64,000 bases of DNA. Origin: an uncultured Pseudomonadota bacterium (GTDB lineage Bacteria; Pseudomonadota; Gammaproteobacteria; Steroidobacterales; Steroidobacteraceae). Every line of letters begins with the position of its first letter. The first letter of the stretch is position 1. Position numbers and translations under genes: made by a program. Location of the stretch: NCBI GenBank assembly GCA_903828595.1, contig CAIKMS010000008.1, positions 310,001 to 374,000 on the forward strand. Reading direction: 5' to 3'. This document shows positions 1-6,847 of the stretch, in pieces. The notes beneath the pieces are model-generated. The model ran no database searches. It saw nothing but the letters and a program-made list of their open reading frames with translations, and was not told where the DNA came from.

Positions 1-218
1 GCTGCATTGATCTGGATCTGTTGGTCTACGCTGAGCAGCTCTCGCAAACCGAGCAGCTAGTAGTGCCGCACCCTCGTCTGCACGAGCGGGCGTTCGTGTT
101 GTATCCTTTCAATGAAATCGCTCCAGACCTTTGGATTGCCGGGCACGGCCGGGTCCGGCGCTTAGCGCAAGCCGTGGATGGTGCGGGCGTGGTTCCTTTG
201 ATGGATGACAAGTCGTGA
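1..218 (+). CDS. folK: FolK, 6-hydroxymethyl-7,8-dihydropterin pyrophosphokinase (C-terminal part)
   Basis: The gene enters from the left edge, so only the last 71 or so residues are visible. It transfers pyrophosphate from ATP to 6-hydroxymethyl-dihydropterin in folate synthesis in the cytoplasm. The fragment opens with CIDLDLLVY, the family's acidic Mg-binding DLDLLLY segment, and continues with VPHPRLHERAFVLYPFNE, the conserved HPR...RxFVL.PL block. The frame is open to base 1 and ends at a TGA overlapping the GTG start of the next gene, so the two are probably co-translated. No disruption is seen. Confidence 0.93.
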   Translation, partial: CIDLDLLVYAEQLSQTEQLVVPHPRLHERAFVLYPFNEIAPDLWIAGHGRVRRLAQAVDGAGVVPLMDDKS

Positions 219-901
219 CCAGCTCTACGCCTAATCCCCCTGTCGCCAATCCCAGCACCCCGCTGCCCTACAATTACGTGGTGATTGAAGGGCCCATAGG
301 CGTGGGTAAGACCAGTTTGACTCGACGCTTGGCGGAAGCCTACAGCGGTGAGTTGGTCTTAGAGCAGGCCGAAGAAAACCCGTTTCTTGAGCGATTTTAT
401 CGTCAGCCTAAGACCGCAGCCCTGCCAGCACAGCTGTATTTTTTGTTTCAGCGTTCACGCCAGTTGCAGGCGTTACGGCAAAACAGTTTATTTAAACCGC
501 TGCGACTGGCCGATTACCTGCTGGAAAAGGATCGCTTGTTCGCACGCGTGACCTTGGATGATGAGGAGTACTCCTTATACGAACAGGTCTATGAGCGGCT
601 GGCCTTGGATGCGCCACGCCCGGATCTGGTGGTTTATTTACAGGCACCGGTGGATGTACTGCAGGAGCGCATCGCGCGGCGCGGTATCCGTTATGAGCAG
701 AGCATGGAGCGCGACTACCTGCAAAAGCTGGTGGACGCTTACGCGCAGTTCTTTCATCACTACGACAGCTCACCGCTTCTGATTGTGAATGTCGCCGAAA
801 TTGACTTTATCGATAACCCCGCACATTTTGAGCAGCTGCGAGCCGAGGTGGCGCGGCCGCGTCGCGGCCGTCACTACTTTAATCCCTACAAAGCCGATTA
901 A
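215..901 (+). CDS. Deoxynucleoside kinase family protein (deoxyadenosine/deoxyguanosine kinase-like)
   Basis: A 228-residue cytoplasmic kinase predicted to phosphorylate deoxynucleosides in nucleotide salvage. A P-loop IEGPIGVGKTSL lies near residues 24-35, followed by the family's LEQAEENPFLERFY segment and a DYLLEKDRLFA stretch resembling the (D/E)RS-type substrate site. The later RGIRYEQSMERDYLQKL segment resembles the lid arginine region. It starts with GTG inside the folK stop (GTGA). Deoxynucleoside kinases next to folK are common in gammaproteobacteria. Substrate preference, dA/dG versus other, cannot be read from sequence alone. Confidence 0.85.
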   Translation: MTSSTPNPPVANPSTPLPYNYVVIEGPIGVGKTSLTRRLAEAYSGELVLEQAEENPFLERFYRQPKTAALPAQLYFLFQRSRQLQALRQNSLFKPLRLADYLLEKDRLFARVTLDDEEYSLYEQVYERLALDAPRPDLVVYLQAPVDVLQERIARRGIRYEQSMERDYLQKLVDAYAQFFHHYDSSPLLIVNVAEIDFIDNPAHFEQLRAEVARPRRGRHYFNPYKAD

Positions 902-905
902 CCGG

Positions 906-926
906 CGCAGCGAGCCCCGAGCTGCG
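906..926. other. Hairpin between the kinase gene and panC
   Basis: CGCAGC at 906-911 and GCTGCG at 921-926 are perfect inverted repeats with a 9-base loop, just after the kinase stop. No T-run follows, so it is not a typical intrinsic terminator. It lies in the short gap where panB would be expected in the common folK-panB-panC order. Confidence 0.4.
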
Positions 927-991
927 GGCAGGCAAGTCCCTAAGCTAAGCCCCAGGTGCCTAGCGACCGGATATCGGCGATACTTAAGATT

Positions 992-1879
992 ATGTCTACT
1001 GTAAATCACCCACGAGTCGCCACGATTAGCCGCTTAGCGAAGGTGCAAGAGCAGTTGTCAGCCTGGAAAGAGGAGCAGTTGAGCCTCGCGCTGATTCAAT
1101 CGCACGGCGCTATCCATCGTGGCCACCAAGCGCTAATCAAGGCGGCCTTAAAAAAGGCCGATCGTGTGGTGGTCTGCATTTACGAAAACCCGCTGCGGTT
1201 TGGCTCACAAAAAGCGCCCGCGCATCTGGCGCGTTCGGCCGACAAAGACGCCGAAGCGATCGCCGAGGCCGGCGGGCACTTGGTGTTTTCACCGGCTGAC
1301 TTTGATTTGTTTCCCGGCGGGATTGAAGCCGGAACCCGTGTGGAGGTCGCCGAGTTATCGACTATTTTGTGCGGTCGACTGCATCCTGGGTATTTCAGCG
1401 CCGTGAGTACGGTATGGGTAAAGTTAATTCAGGCCTTGCGACCCGACGTTATCGTCGTTGGTGAAAAGGACTACCAGGAGTGGATCATCCTACGACGCGT
1501 GTTAGTCGATCTGCTCTCACCGGTTGGCCTGTTGGCAGTGCCCACACTGCGCGAGCACGACGGGTTAGCGTTGTCCAACACGAATCGGTTGCTGGCGCTG
1601 CGCGAGCGTAACGTGGCCTCGCGCTTGTATGAAACGTTGCAGCACTTGCGCAAGCGTTTGGAGAAGGGCGATCGGGATTATGCGGCTATTCAAGATACCG
1701 GCATGAAGATGCTCGAGCGTGCAGGCTTGGTGCCTGAGTACGTCTCGGTGCGTCAAGCCAGTGATTTGGCTCCGGCGCGGGCCCAAACCGCACACTTCGT
1801 TGTGCTGGCAGCAGCCACCCTAGGCGCTTGTCGATTAACCGACGGCGTTTTGTTTCGTGCCGAGGGCGCGTCAGGCTAG
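992..1879 (+). CDS. panC: Divergent pantothenate synthetase (PanC-like)
   Basis: PanC condenses pantoate with beta-alanine through a pantoyl-adenylate. This 295-residue protein has the fold's signatures: HRGH, GEKDYQ, HPGYFSAVSTVWVK and REHDGLALSNTN. Several usually fixed positions differ. The PTMGxLHxGH motif reads QSHGAIHRGH, NPxQF reads NPLRF with Arg for the pantoate-binding Gln, and SSRN reads SNTN, losing the Arg. The ATG at 992 is chosen because the family begins here; a GTG at 956 would add 12 residues. panB is not next to it. It could be a fast-evolving PanC or a paralogue using another acid. Confidence 0.75.
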   Translation: MSTVNHPRVATISRLAKVQEQLSAWKEEQLSLALIQSHGAIHRGHQALIKAALKKADRVVVCIYENPLRFGSQKAPAHLARSADKDAEAIAEAGGHLVFSPADFDLFPGGIEAGTRVEVAELSTILCGRLHPGYFSAVSTVWVKLIQALRPDVIVVGEKDYQEWIILRRVLVDLLSPVGLLAVPTLREHDGLALSNTNRLLALRERNVASRLYETLQHLRKRLEKGDRDYAAIQDTGMKMLERAGLVPEYVSVRQASDLAPARAQTAHFVVLAAATLGACRLTDGVLFRAEGASG

Positions 1880-1885
1880 ATTGGA

Positions 1886-2974
1886 TTAAAGGTTTCGCGC
1901 CTGATGCGAAGCGAGCGCCCATTGCGCGTGCTCGCGCACTAAGGCTGAGGCGCTATTAACGCCTAAGCTTAAGCTTTGCAGAACGTCAGGGGTGCTCGGT
2001 GCGTTACCCAGTGCCACGCTCAAGTTACGCTGCCAGCGTTCATAGCCTATGCGTCGGATGGGGCTGCCGGAAAAGCGTTCTAAGAACTCCTGTTCAGTCC
2101 AGGCAAACAGCGCACTGAGTTGCGCGCTATCCAGCCCGTGCCTGGGCTCAAATCCCTGTTCTTGACTGACTTTGGCAAATTTATTCCAGGGACACACCAG
2201 CTGGCAGTCGTCGCAACCGTAAATGCGATTGCCCATCGGTGCCCTAAATTCTTCCGGTATCGAGCCTTTCAGTTCGATGGTCAGATACGAGATGCAGCGT
2301 CTGGCGTCCAGCTCAAACGGTGCGGTGATCGCTTTTGTAGGACACGCCGGCAGGCACGCCGTACAGCTGCCGCAATGAGCGCTAGACGGGGTATCCACGG
2401 GCAACGCCAGGTTGATGTAGAGCTCGCCTAAGAAAAACCAGGACCCGTGTTGGCTATCGATCAGATTAGTGTGCTTGCCCTGCCAGCCTAACCCGGCGTT
2501 ACGGGCCAGCGGTTTTTCCATGACCGGAGCTGAGTCCACAAACGCCCTAAAACCCAGCGGACTGACTTGGTGTTGAATTTGCTCGGCCAACCGTTGCAAA
2601 CGGTTACGCATCAGGCGGTGATAGTCACGGCCTAACGCGTAACGAGATACGTAAGCTAACGCGGGCGCAGCCAATACCTCATCGGCAGGTTTTGCCCCTT
2701 TAGGCCAGTAATCCAGACGCACGCTGATTACCCGTACGGTGCCGGGTACCAGCGTAGCGGGCCGGGTGCGCTGCGTGCCGTGTCGGGCCATCCACTCCAT
2801 CTGACCGTGACGCCCTTGATCCAGCCAGGCCAGCAGTCTTTGCTCATCGTCCGCTAAATCAATGCCCGCAATGCCCACCGCACTAAAGCCTAAGGACAGT
2901 GCCATGGCTTTAATCTGTTGGGCCAGCGACTTAAGTTCGTCGGCGCTTAAACTCGGTGTGGCGGTATGCTCCAT
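1886..2974 (-). CDS. queG: QueG, epoxyqueuosine reductase
   Basis: QueG catalyses the last step of queuosine synthesis in tRNA, reducing epoxyqueuosine with a cobalamin and two [4Fe-4S] clusters in the cytoplasm. Two ferredoxin-like cysteine sets are present, CGSCTACLPACPTKA and CDDCQLVCPWNKF. The RRCISYLTIELKGSIPEEFR segment and the N-terminal GFSAVGIAG are typical. The C-terminal HEAT-like region is short but present. The start is taken at ATG 2974; an in-frame ATG at 3004 would add ten residues. It is divergent from nnr, an arrangement conserved in many gammaproteobacteria. Confidence 0.93.
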   Translation of the reverse strand: MEHTATPSLSADELKSLAQQIKAMALSLGFSAVGIAGIDLADDEQRLLAWLDQGRHGQMEWMARHGTQRTRPATLVPGTVRVISVRLDYWPKGAKPADEVLAAPALAYVSRYALGRDYHRLMRNRLQRLAEQIQHQVSPLGFRAFVDSAPVMEKPLARNAGLGWQGKHTNLIDSQHGSWFFLGELYINLALPVDTPSSAHCGSCTACLPACPTKAITAPFELDARRCISYLTIELKGSIPEEFRAPMGNRIYGCDDCQLVCPWNKFAKVSQEQGFEPRHGLDSAQLSALFAWTEQEFLERFSGSPIRRIGYERWQRNLSVALGNAPSTPDVLQSLSLGVNSASALVREHAQWALASHQARNL

Positions 2975-3017
2975 GTTGCGATCAGTATAAGGGCCGTGAG
3001 CCATTGAAGTGCGTGAT

Positions 3018-4544
3018 ATGAAATTCCCCTCTGAGCCGGTTTTTGATGTGGAAAGCTCGCGCTTGATCGAACAGGCGGCGGCGGCTTTTGAAAACGTGCC
3101 ACTGCACGCGCTGATGGAGCGCGCAGGCCAGGCGGCACTGAAAGATTTACTGGCCTGTTATCCGTTAATGAGCTCACTGACCATAGTCTGTGGCGTGGGC
3201 AATAACGGCGGTGATGGCTACGTGCTGGCACGCCTGGCGCTGGCGGCAGGCTTGTCGGTGACGGTCTGTGCCCCTGCGGGCTTACCGGCAAGCGCTGATG
3301 CGCAGCAGGCAGCCCAGGCCTTTTTGAAGGTTGGCGTGCTCACGCCGTTTGATGCCAGGCTAGCGTCTGCCTCGGATGTGCTGGTGGATGCCCTGTTTGG
3401 CAGCGGTGTGAATCGACCTTTGAGCTCCCCCTGGGTGGAGGTGGTGGCTGCTCTTAACGCCAGTGGCAGGCCAATCTATTCCTTAGACATACCCTCGGGC
3501 CTGCACGCCGATACCGGTGAGGTTTTAGGCGTGGCGGTTAATGCCACCAGGACCTTGGCGTTACTGACGCGTAAGCCCGGGTATTTTTTAGGCCAAGGGC
3601 CTGATTGCGTCGGTGTGCTTGGCTTTGATGATTTAGCCGTATCGCCGCGGGTATTGGCCGGCTTTAATCCGCAACTGTCTTGTCTGAGCGATGCGTGCCG
3701 TTACGAGGCACTGCCTAAACGGGCGCGCTTATCGCATAAAGGCGTGCACGGGCATGTGTTGGTGGTGGCCGGCGGGCCGGGCATGGCCGGCGCGGCTGCC
3801 TTAGCCGCGCAAGCCGCCTTACGCTGCGGCGCGGGCTTGGTCACGGTGGCCACGCATCCTAGCAACGTGGCTATCGTGGCCGCTGGGATGCCCGAGCTCA
3901 TGGTGATCGGCGTTACGGATCCGTCTGATCTGGCCACGGTGCTTTCGCGCGCCGATGTGATTGCCGCCGGCCCGGGTCTGGGGGCCAGTGCGTGGGCCAG
4001 CCGTTTATTAAGCGTGCTGATGGCTCAGGCGCGAGCATTGGTTCTGGATGCTGATGCGCTGAATTGGTTGGCAGCCCAACCGCTGGCCCCATGGGCACCC
4101 GCCGCCTTATGCCTGACTCCGCACCCGGGTGAGGCGGCGCGCCTGTTGCGTCGGCAGGGGATGACCAGTGCTGCGGTCCAGGCCAGCCGGCTGCCCACGG
4201 TCGAAGCCTTAGCGGCAAGCTATAACGCGGTAGTGGTTTTAAAGGGGGCGGCCAGCCTGATCGCAGTTCCCGGCCAGACCCCATCGGTCTGTGCGCACGG
4301 CAACCCGGGCATGGGCAGCGCCGGCATGGGCGATGTGCTGACCGGTATCATCAGCGGTATCGCTGCCCAGCAGCCAGACCGCGCCACGCAACCGGCCCTG
4401 GCTTTAAGCCGAGCCGCTAAAGCGGGTGTTTTAGTGCACGCGTTAGCTGCCGATCGTGCGGCTAACGCCGGCGAACGGGGTCTGATTGCATCGGATGTCG
4501 TGGCTAATTTGCGGGCTTTTATTAATCCTTCGGAGTGGTTGTGA
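3018..4544 (+). CDS. nnr: Bifunctional NAD(P)H-hydrate repair enzyme (epimerase NnrE + ADP-dependent dehydratase NnrD)
   Basis: Repairs hydrated NAD(P)H: the N-terminal epimerase domain (about residues 10-210) interconverts R and S hydrates, and the C-terminal domain (about 225-500) dehydrates the S form using ADP. Visible motifs are CGVGNNGGDGYVLARLA and IPSGLHADTGE in the first half, and GHVLVVAGGPGMAGAA, LTPHPGEAARLL and GNPGMGSAGMGDVLTGII in the second. The ATG at 3018 is preferred over the GTG at 3009. Its end overlaps tsaE, as in the classical yjeF-tsaE operon. Confidence 0.95.
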   Translation: MKFPSEPVFDVESSRLIEQAAAAFENVPLHALMERAGQAALKDLLACYPLMSSLTIVCGVGNNGGDGYVLARLALAAGLSVTVCAPAGLPASADAQQAAQAFLKVGVLTPFDARLASASDVLVDALFGSGVNRPLSSPWVEVVAALNASGRPIYSLDIPSGLHADTGEVLGVAVNATRTLALLTRKPGYFLGQGPDCVGVLGFDDLAVSPRVLAGFNPQLSCLSDACRYEALPKRARLSHKGVHGHVLVVAGGPGMAGAAALAAQAALRCGAGLVTVATHPSNVAIVAAGMPELMVIGVTDPSDLATVLSRADVIAAGPGLGASAWASRLLSVLMAQARALVLDADALNWLAAQPLAPWAPAALCLTPHPGEAARLLRRQGMTSAAVQASRLPTVEALAASYNAVVVLKGAASLIAVPGQTPSVCAHGNPGMGSAGMGDVLTGIISGIAAQQPDRATQPALALSRAAKAGVLVHALAADRAANAGERGLIASDVVANLRAFINPSEWL

Positions 4545-5038
4545 AGTCGTTGATCGTCGACGCTTATTTAGAGGATGAGAAGGCCAGCGAACGGGCGGGG
4601 GCGCTGCTTGGTCAGGCCTGGCTTGGCGCCCAGTCGCCCGCCTTATTGCTCACCTTAGCCGGTGATCTGGGGGCTGGAAAAACCTGCCTGATGCGCGGGT
4701 TGCTGCGCGGACTAGGACACCATGGCGCGGTGCGAAGTCCTACCTATACGCTGCTGGAAAGCTACCCGGTAGCCGGCAATGCTGCAGTTCATCATCTTGA
4801 TTTTTATAGAATTTCTGGCTGGGACGCTGCCGAGCAGCTGGGTTTTTCCGAGCTATTGGCGGCGCGCACGCTGGTGGCTGTGGAATGGCCTAGCCAGGTG
4901 GAGTCCCTGGAGCGTCGCGCGGACTGGGTGGTTCTGTTGGAGATACAAAACGTGGGACGCCGCCTGCGGCTGTGGGCGCAATCGGCGGTGGGTTTAGCGG
5001 CGGCCTCAGGCTTAGCTTTAGCTTTAAAATCGAAGTAA
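4541..5038 (+). CDS. tsaE: TsaE, tRNA threonylcarbamoyladenosine biosynthesis ATPase
   Basis: TsaE is the small ATPase that powers the TsaB-TsaD complex making t6A37 in ANN-decoding tRNAs. Walker A appears as GDLGAGKTCLMRGLLRGLG, followed by VRSPTYTLLESY, the HLDFYRI segment and VAVEWPSQVESL, all family hallmarks. The start is the GTG at 4541, which overlaps the nnr stop as GTGA and sits five bases after a GGAG ribosome site at 4532-4535; a GTG at 4535 is an alternative. Length of 165 residues is normal. Confidence 0.95.
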   Translation: MKSLIVDAYLEDEKASERAGALLGQAWLGAQSPALLLTLAGDLGAGKTCLMRGLLRGLGHHGAVRSPTYTLLESYPVAGNAAVHHLDFYRISGWDAAEQLGFSELLAARTLVAVEWPSQVESLERRADWVVLLEIQNVGRRLRLWAQSAVGLAAASGLALALKSK

Positions 5039-5108
5039 CGGCTTGAGATAGATAGGCTAGAGGACTATTTCTATTGAAAAAAAGCCTGAGCTGACATAAG
5101 ATTTAGCC

Positions 5109-6323
5109 ATGAATACTCGGCGTGGCTTTGCGACATTACTGACGCTGGTCTTGCTCGCCCTGTCTCCTGCGACGCGGGCGTCGTCTGGCGTGGTGACCGC
5201 GCTTAATCTGAACACTGTAGGTTCGTCTGCCGAGCTTACGGTGCAGGTGTCGGGTAGCAGCCAACCCCATTTGTTTACCCTAACCTCGCCGGATCGGGTC
5301 GTTTTAGATCTCACCGCCGCCCGTTTAGGACAATCCGTTGCCATTCCTCGCAGCAGGTCTTCGGGTATCAACGCGGTTCGCGCCGCACCGCACGACGCTA
5401 ATACGTTGCGTATTGTCTTAGAGCTTACTCAGCCTCAACCCGCCCAGTTAAGCACGCTCAAAGATGGCGCGGGTCAGGTGCGCTATACCGTTCATTTGGG
5501 ACAAGCCAAGCCGTCGGCTGCCGGGGCCGTGCCGGCGGTTGCCGCCGTTACGGCCAGGCCAGGCCCGTTGGAGCCGCGGGTCGTGCGAACCTTAGAAGGG
5601 GTGGGTCGACCGCTGATCATTGCGGTGGATGCCGGCCATGGCGGGGATGATCCGGGGGCCTCGGGTAAATCCGGCACTCACGAAAAGAACGTGACGCTGG
5701 CGGTAGCGCGCACCTTAGCCGCGAAGATTGACTCGCAGCCTGGCATGCGCGCCGTACTGACTCGCGACACGGATATGTTTGTGCCGCTGCGTACTCGCAT
5801 AGTCAAAGCAGCTCAAGCCCAGGCGGATATTTTTGTCTCGATACACGCGGATGCCATTGTCGATCGCGAGGTCAGCGGAGCGTCGGTCTACGTGCTCTCC
5901 GCGCACGGTGCCAGCAGTGAGGCGGCCAGGCGCTTAGCGGATCGTGAGAACGCGGCGGATCTGGTGGGTGGCGTGTCTTTGAAAGATAAAGACCCGCTGC
6001 TGGCATCCGTGCTGCTGGATCTGTCGCAGTCAGCGGCCATGAGTGCCAGTGAAGTGCTGGCCGAGGCGGTGCTCAAGGAACTCGATCAGGTTGGTGAGGT
6101 GCGTAAAAGCCAGGTGCAGCGTGCCGGATTTTTAGTGTTGAAGTCCCCGGATATTCCCTCGCTGTTGGTGGAGACCGCTTACATCACCAACCCTCAAGAG
6201 GAACGCGGGCTGACCGATCCGCAGCATCAGGCGCAAATTGCCAGCGCCATTTTAAACGGCATCCAAAACTACCTGCGTGCCCACCCGCCGGCCGGCGTGC
6301 GTTTGGCAGCTGTTACCCCGTAA
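5109..6323 (+). CDS. N-acetylmuramoyl-L-alanine amidase with AMIN domain (AmiB/AmiC type)
   Basis: A periplasmic zinc amidase that cuts the lactyl-peptide bond of septal peptidoglycan so daughter cells separate. The N-terminus has a signal peptide whose TRRGFA resembles a twin-arginine motif. An AMIN domain follows (about 30-130), then the Amidase_3 catalytic domain (about 170-395). Zinc and catalytic residues are visible in DAGHGGDDPG (His), THEKNVTL (Glu), VSIHADA (His) and LLVETAYITNPQEE (Glu). It sits between tsaE and mutL, as amiB does in Escherichia coli. The 404 residues leave no room for a LysM tail. Confidence 0.93.
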   Translation: MNTRRGFATLLTLVLLALSPATRASSGVVTALNLNTVGSSAELTVQVSGSSQPHLFTLTSPDRVVLDLTAARLGQSVAIPRSRSSGINAVRAAPHDANTLRIVLELTQPQPAQLSTLKDGAGQVRYTVHLGQAKPSAAGAVPAVAAVTARPGPLEPRVVRTLEGVGRPLIIAVDAGHGGDDPGASGKSGTHEKNVTLAVARTLAAKIDSQPGMRAVLTRDTDMFVPLRTRIVKAAQAQADIFVSIHADAIVDREVSGASVYVLSAHGASSEAARRLADRENAADLVGGVSLKDKDPLLASVLLDLSQSAAMSASEVLAEAVLKELDQVGEVRKSQVQRAGFLVLKSPDIPSLLVETAYITNPQEERGLTDPQHQAQIASAILNGIQNYLRAHPPAGVRLAAVTP

Positions 6324-6355
6324 GCGGCCTACAGCCGGTATCTGGAGCGTTATCC

Positions 6356-6769
6356 GTGCAATGGACCCAAGGTGATTTCATCTTAACGGACGATCGCAGC
6401 CGCCTTAATGTGGATCGGACCTTCGTCTTATTGCAGGGCACGTACTGGGGTGTGCGCCGACCGCGCGAGGTGGTGGCGCAAATGGTTGAGCACTCCTTGT
6501 GCTTTGCTTTGCTAAAAGCCGAACAGCAGGTGGGTTTTGTTCGGGCGGTTACCGATTTCACCGTTTTCACGTGGATCGCGGATCTGGTGGTTGAGGCGCC
6601 CTACCGGGGCTTGGGTCTGGGCACCTGGATGATGCACTGCTTAGCGTCTCATCCGGCGCTGTTGTCTACCCAGAAAGTCTTGCAGACCCGCGATGCGCAC
6701 GAGTTCTATGAAAAGTTCGGACTGGCCAGCCATCCGGCGCTGATGAGTACGCCGGTGCCGGGTTTGTAG
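6356..6769 (+). CDS. GNAT family N-acetyltransferase
   Basis: A 137-residue acetyltransferase of the small GNAT type found near housekeeping genes; substrate unknown. The acetyl-CoA-binding motif A is visible as DLVVEAPYRGLGLGTWMM, matching the R/Q-x-x-G-x-G/A signature, followed by LQTRDAHEFYEKFGL, a typical motif B ending. Initiation is at GTG 6356, about nine bases after a GGAG. It sits between the amidase gene and mutL, in the same direction, and is not part of the classical operon, so it looks like an accessory insertion. Confidence 0.85.
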   Translation: MQWTQGDFILTDDRSRLNVDRTFVLLQGTYWGVRRPREVVAQMVEHSLCFALLKAEQQVGFVRAVTDFTVFTWIADLVVEAPYRGLGLGTWMMHCLASHPALLSTQKVLQTRDAHEFYEKFGLASHPALMSTPVPGL

Positions 6770-6847
6770 GGGCTATCCACACCCCGTGATGACAAGACAG
6801 CGGCACCGGAGTGGGTGCCAAGCGGTGCTACACTCGCGCACGCCACC

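Noticed and set aside
6639-6757. Repeated ASHPAL segments near the C-terminus of the GNAT protein, looking like a short duplication
   Set aside because: Family members have HP-x-L in the first position and a related phrase at the end, so the similarity fits normal motif B sequence; the DNA copies differ at many sites.
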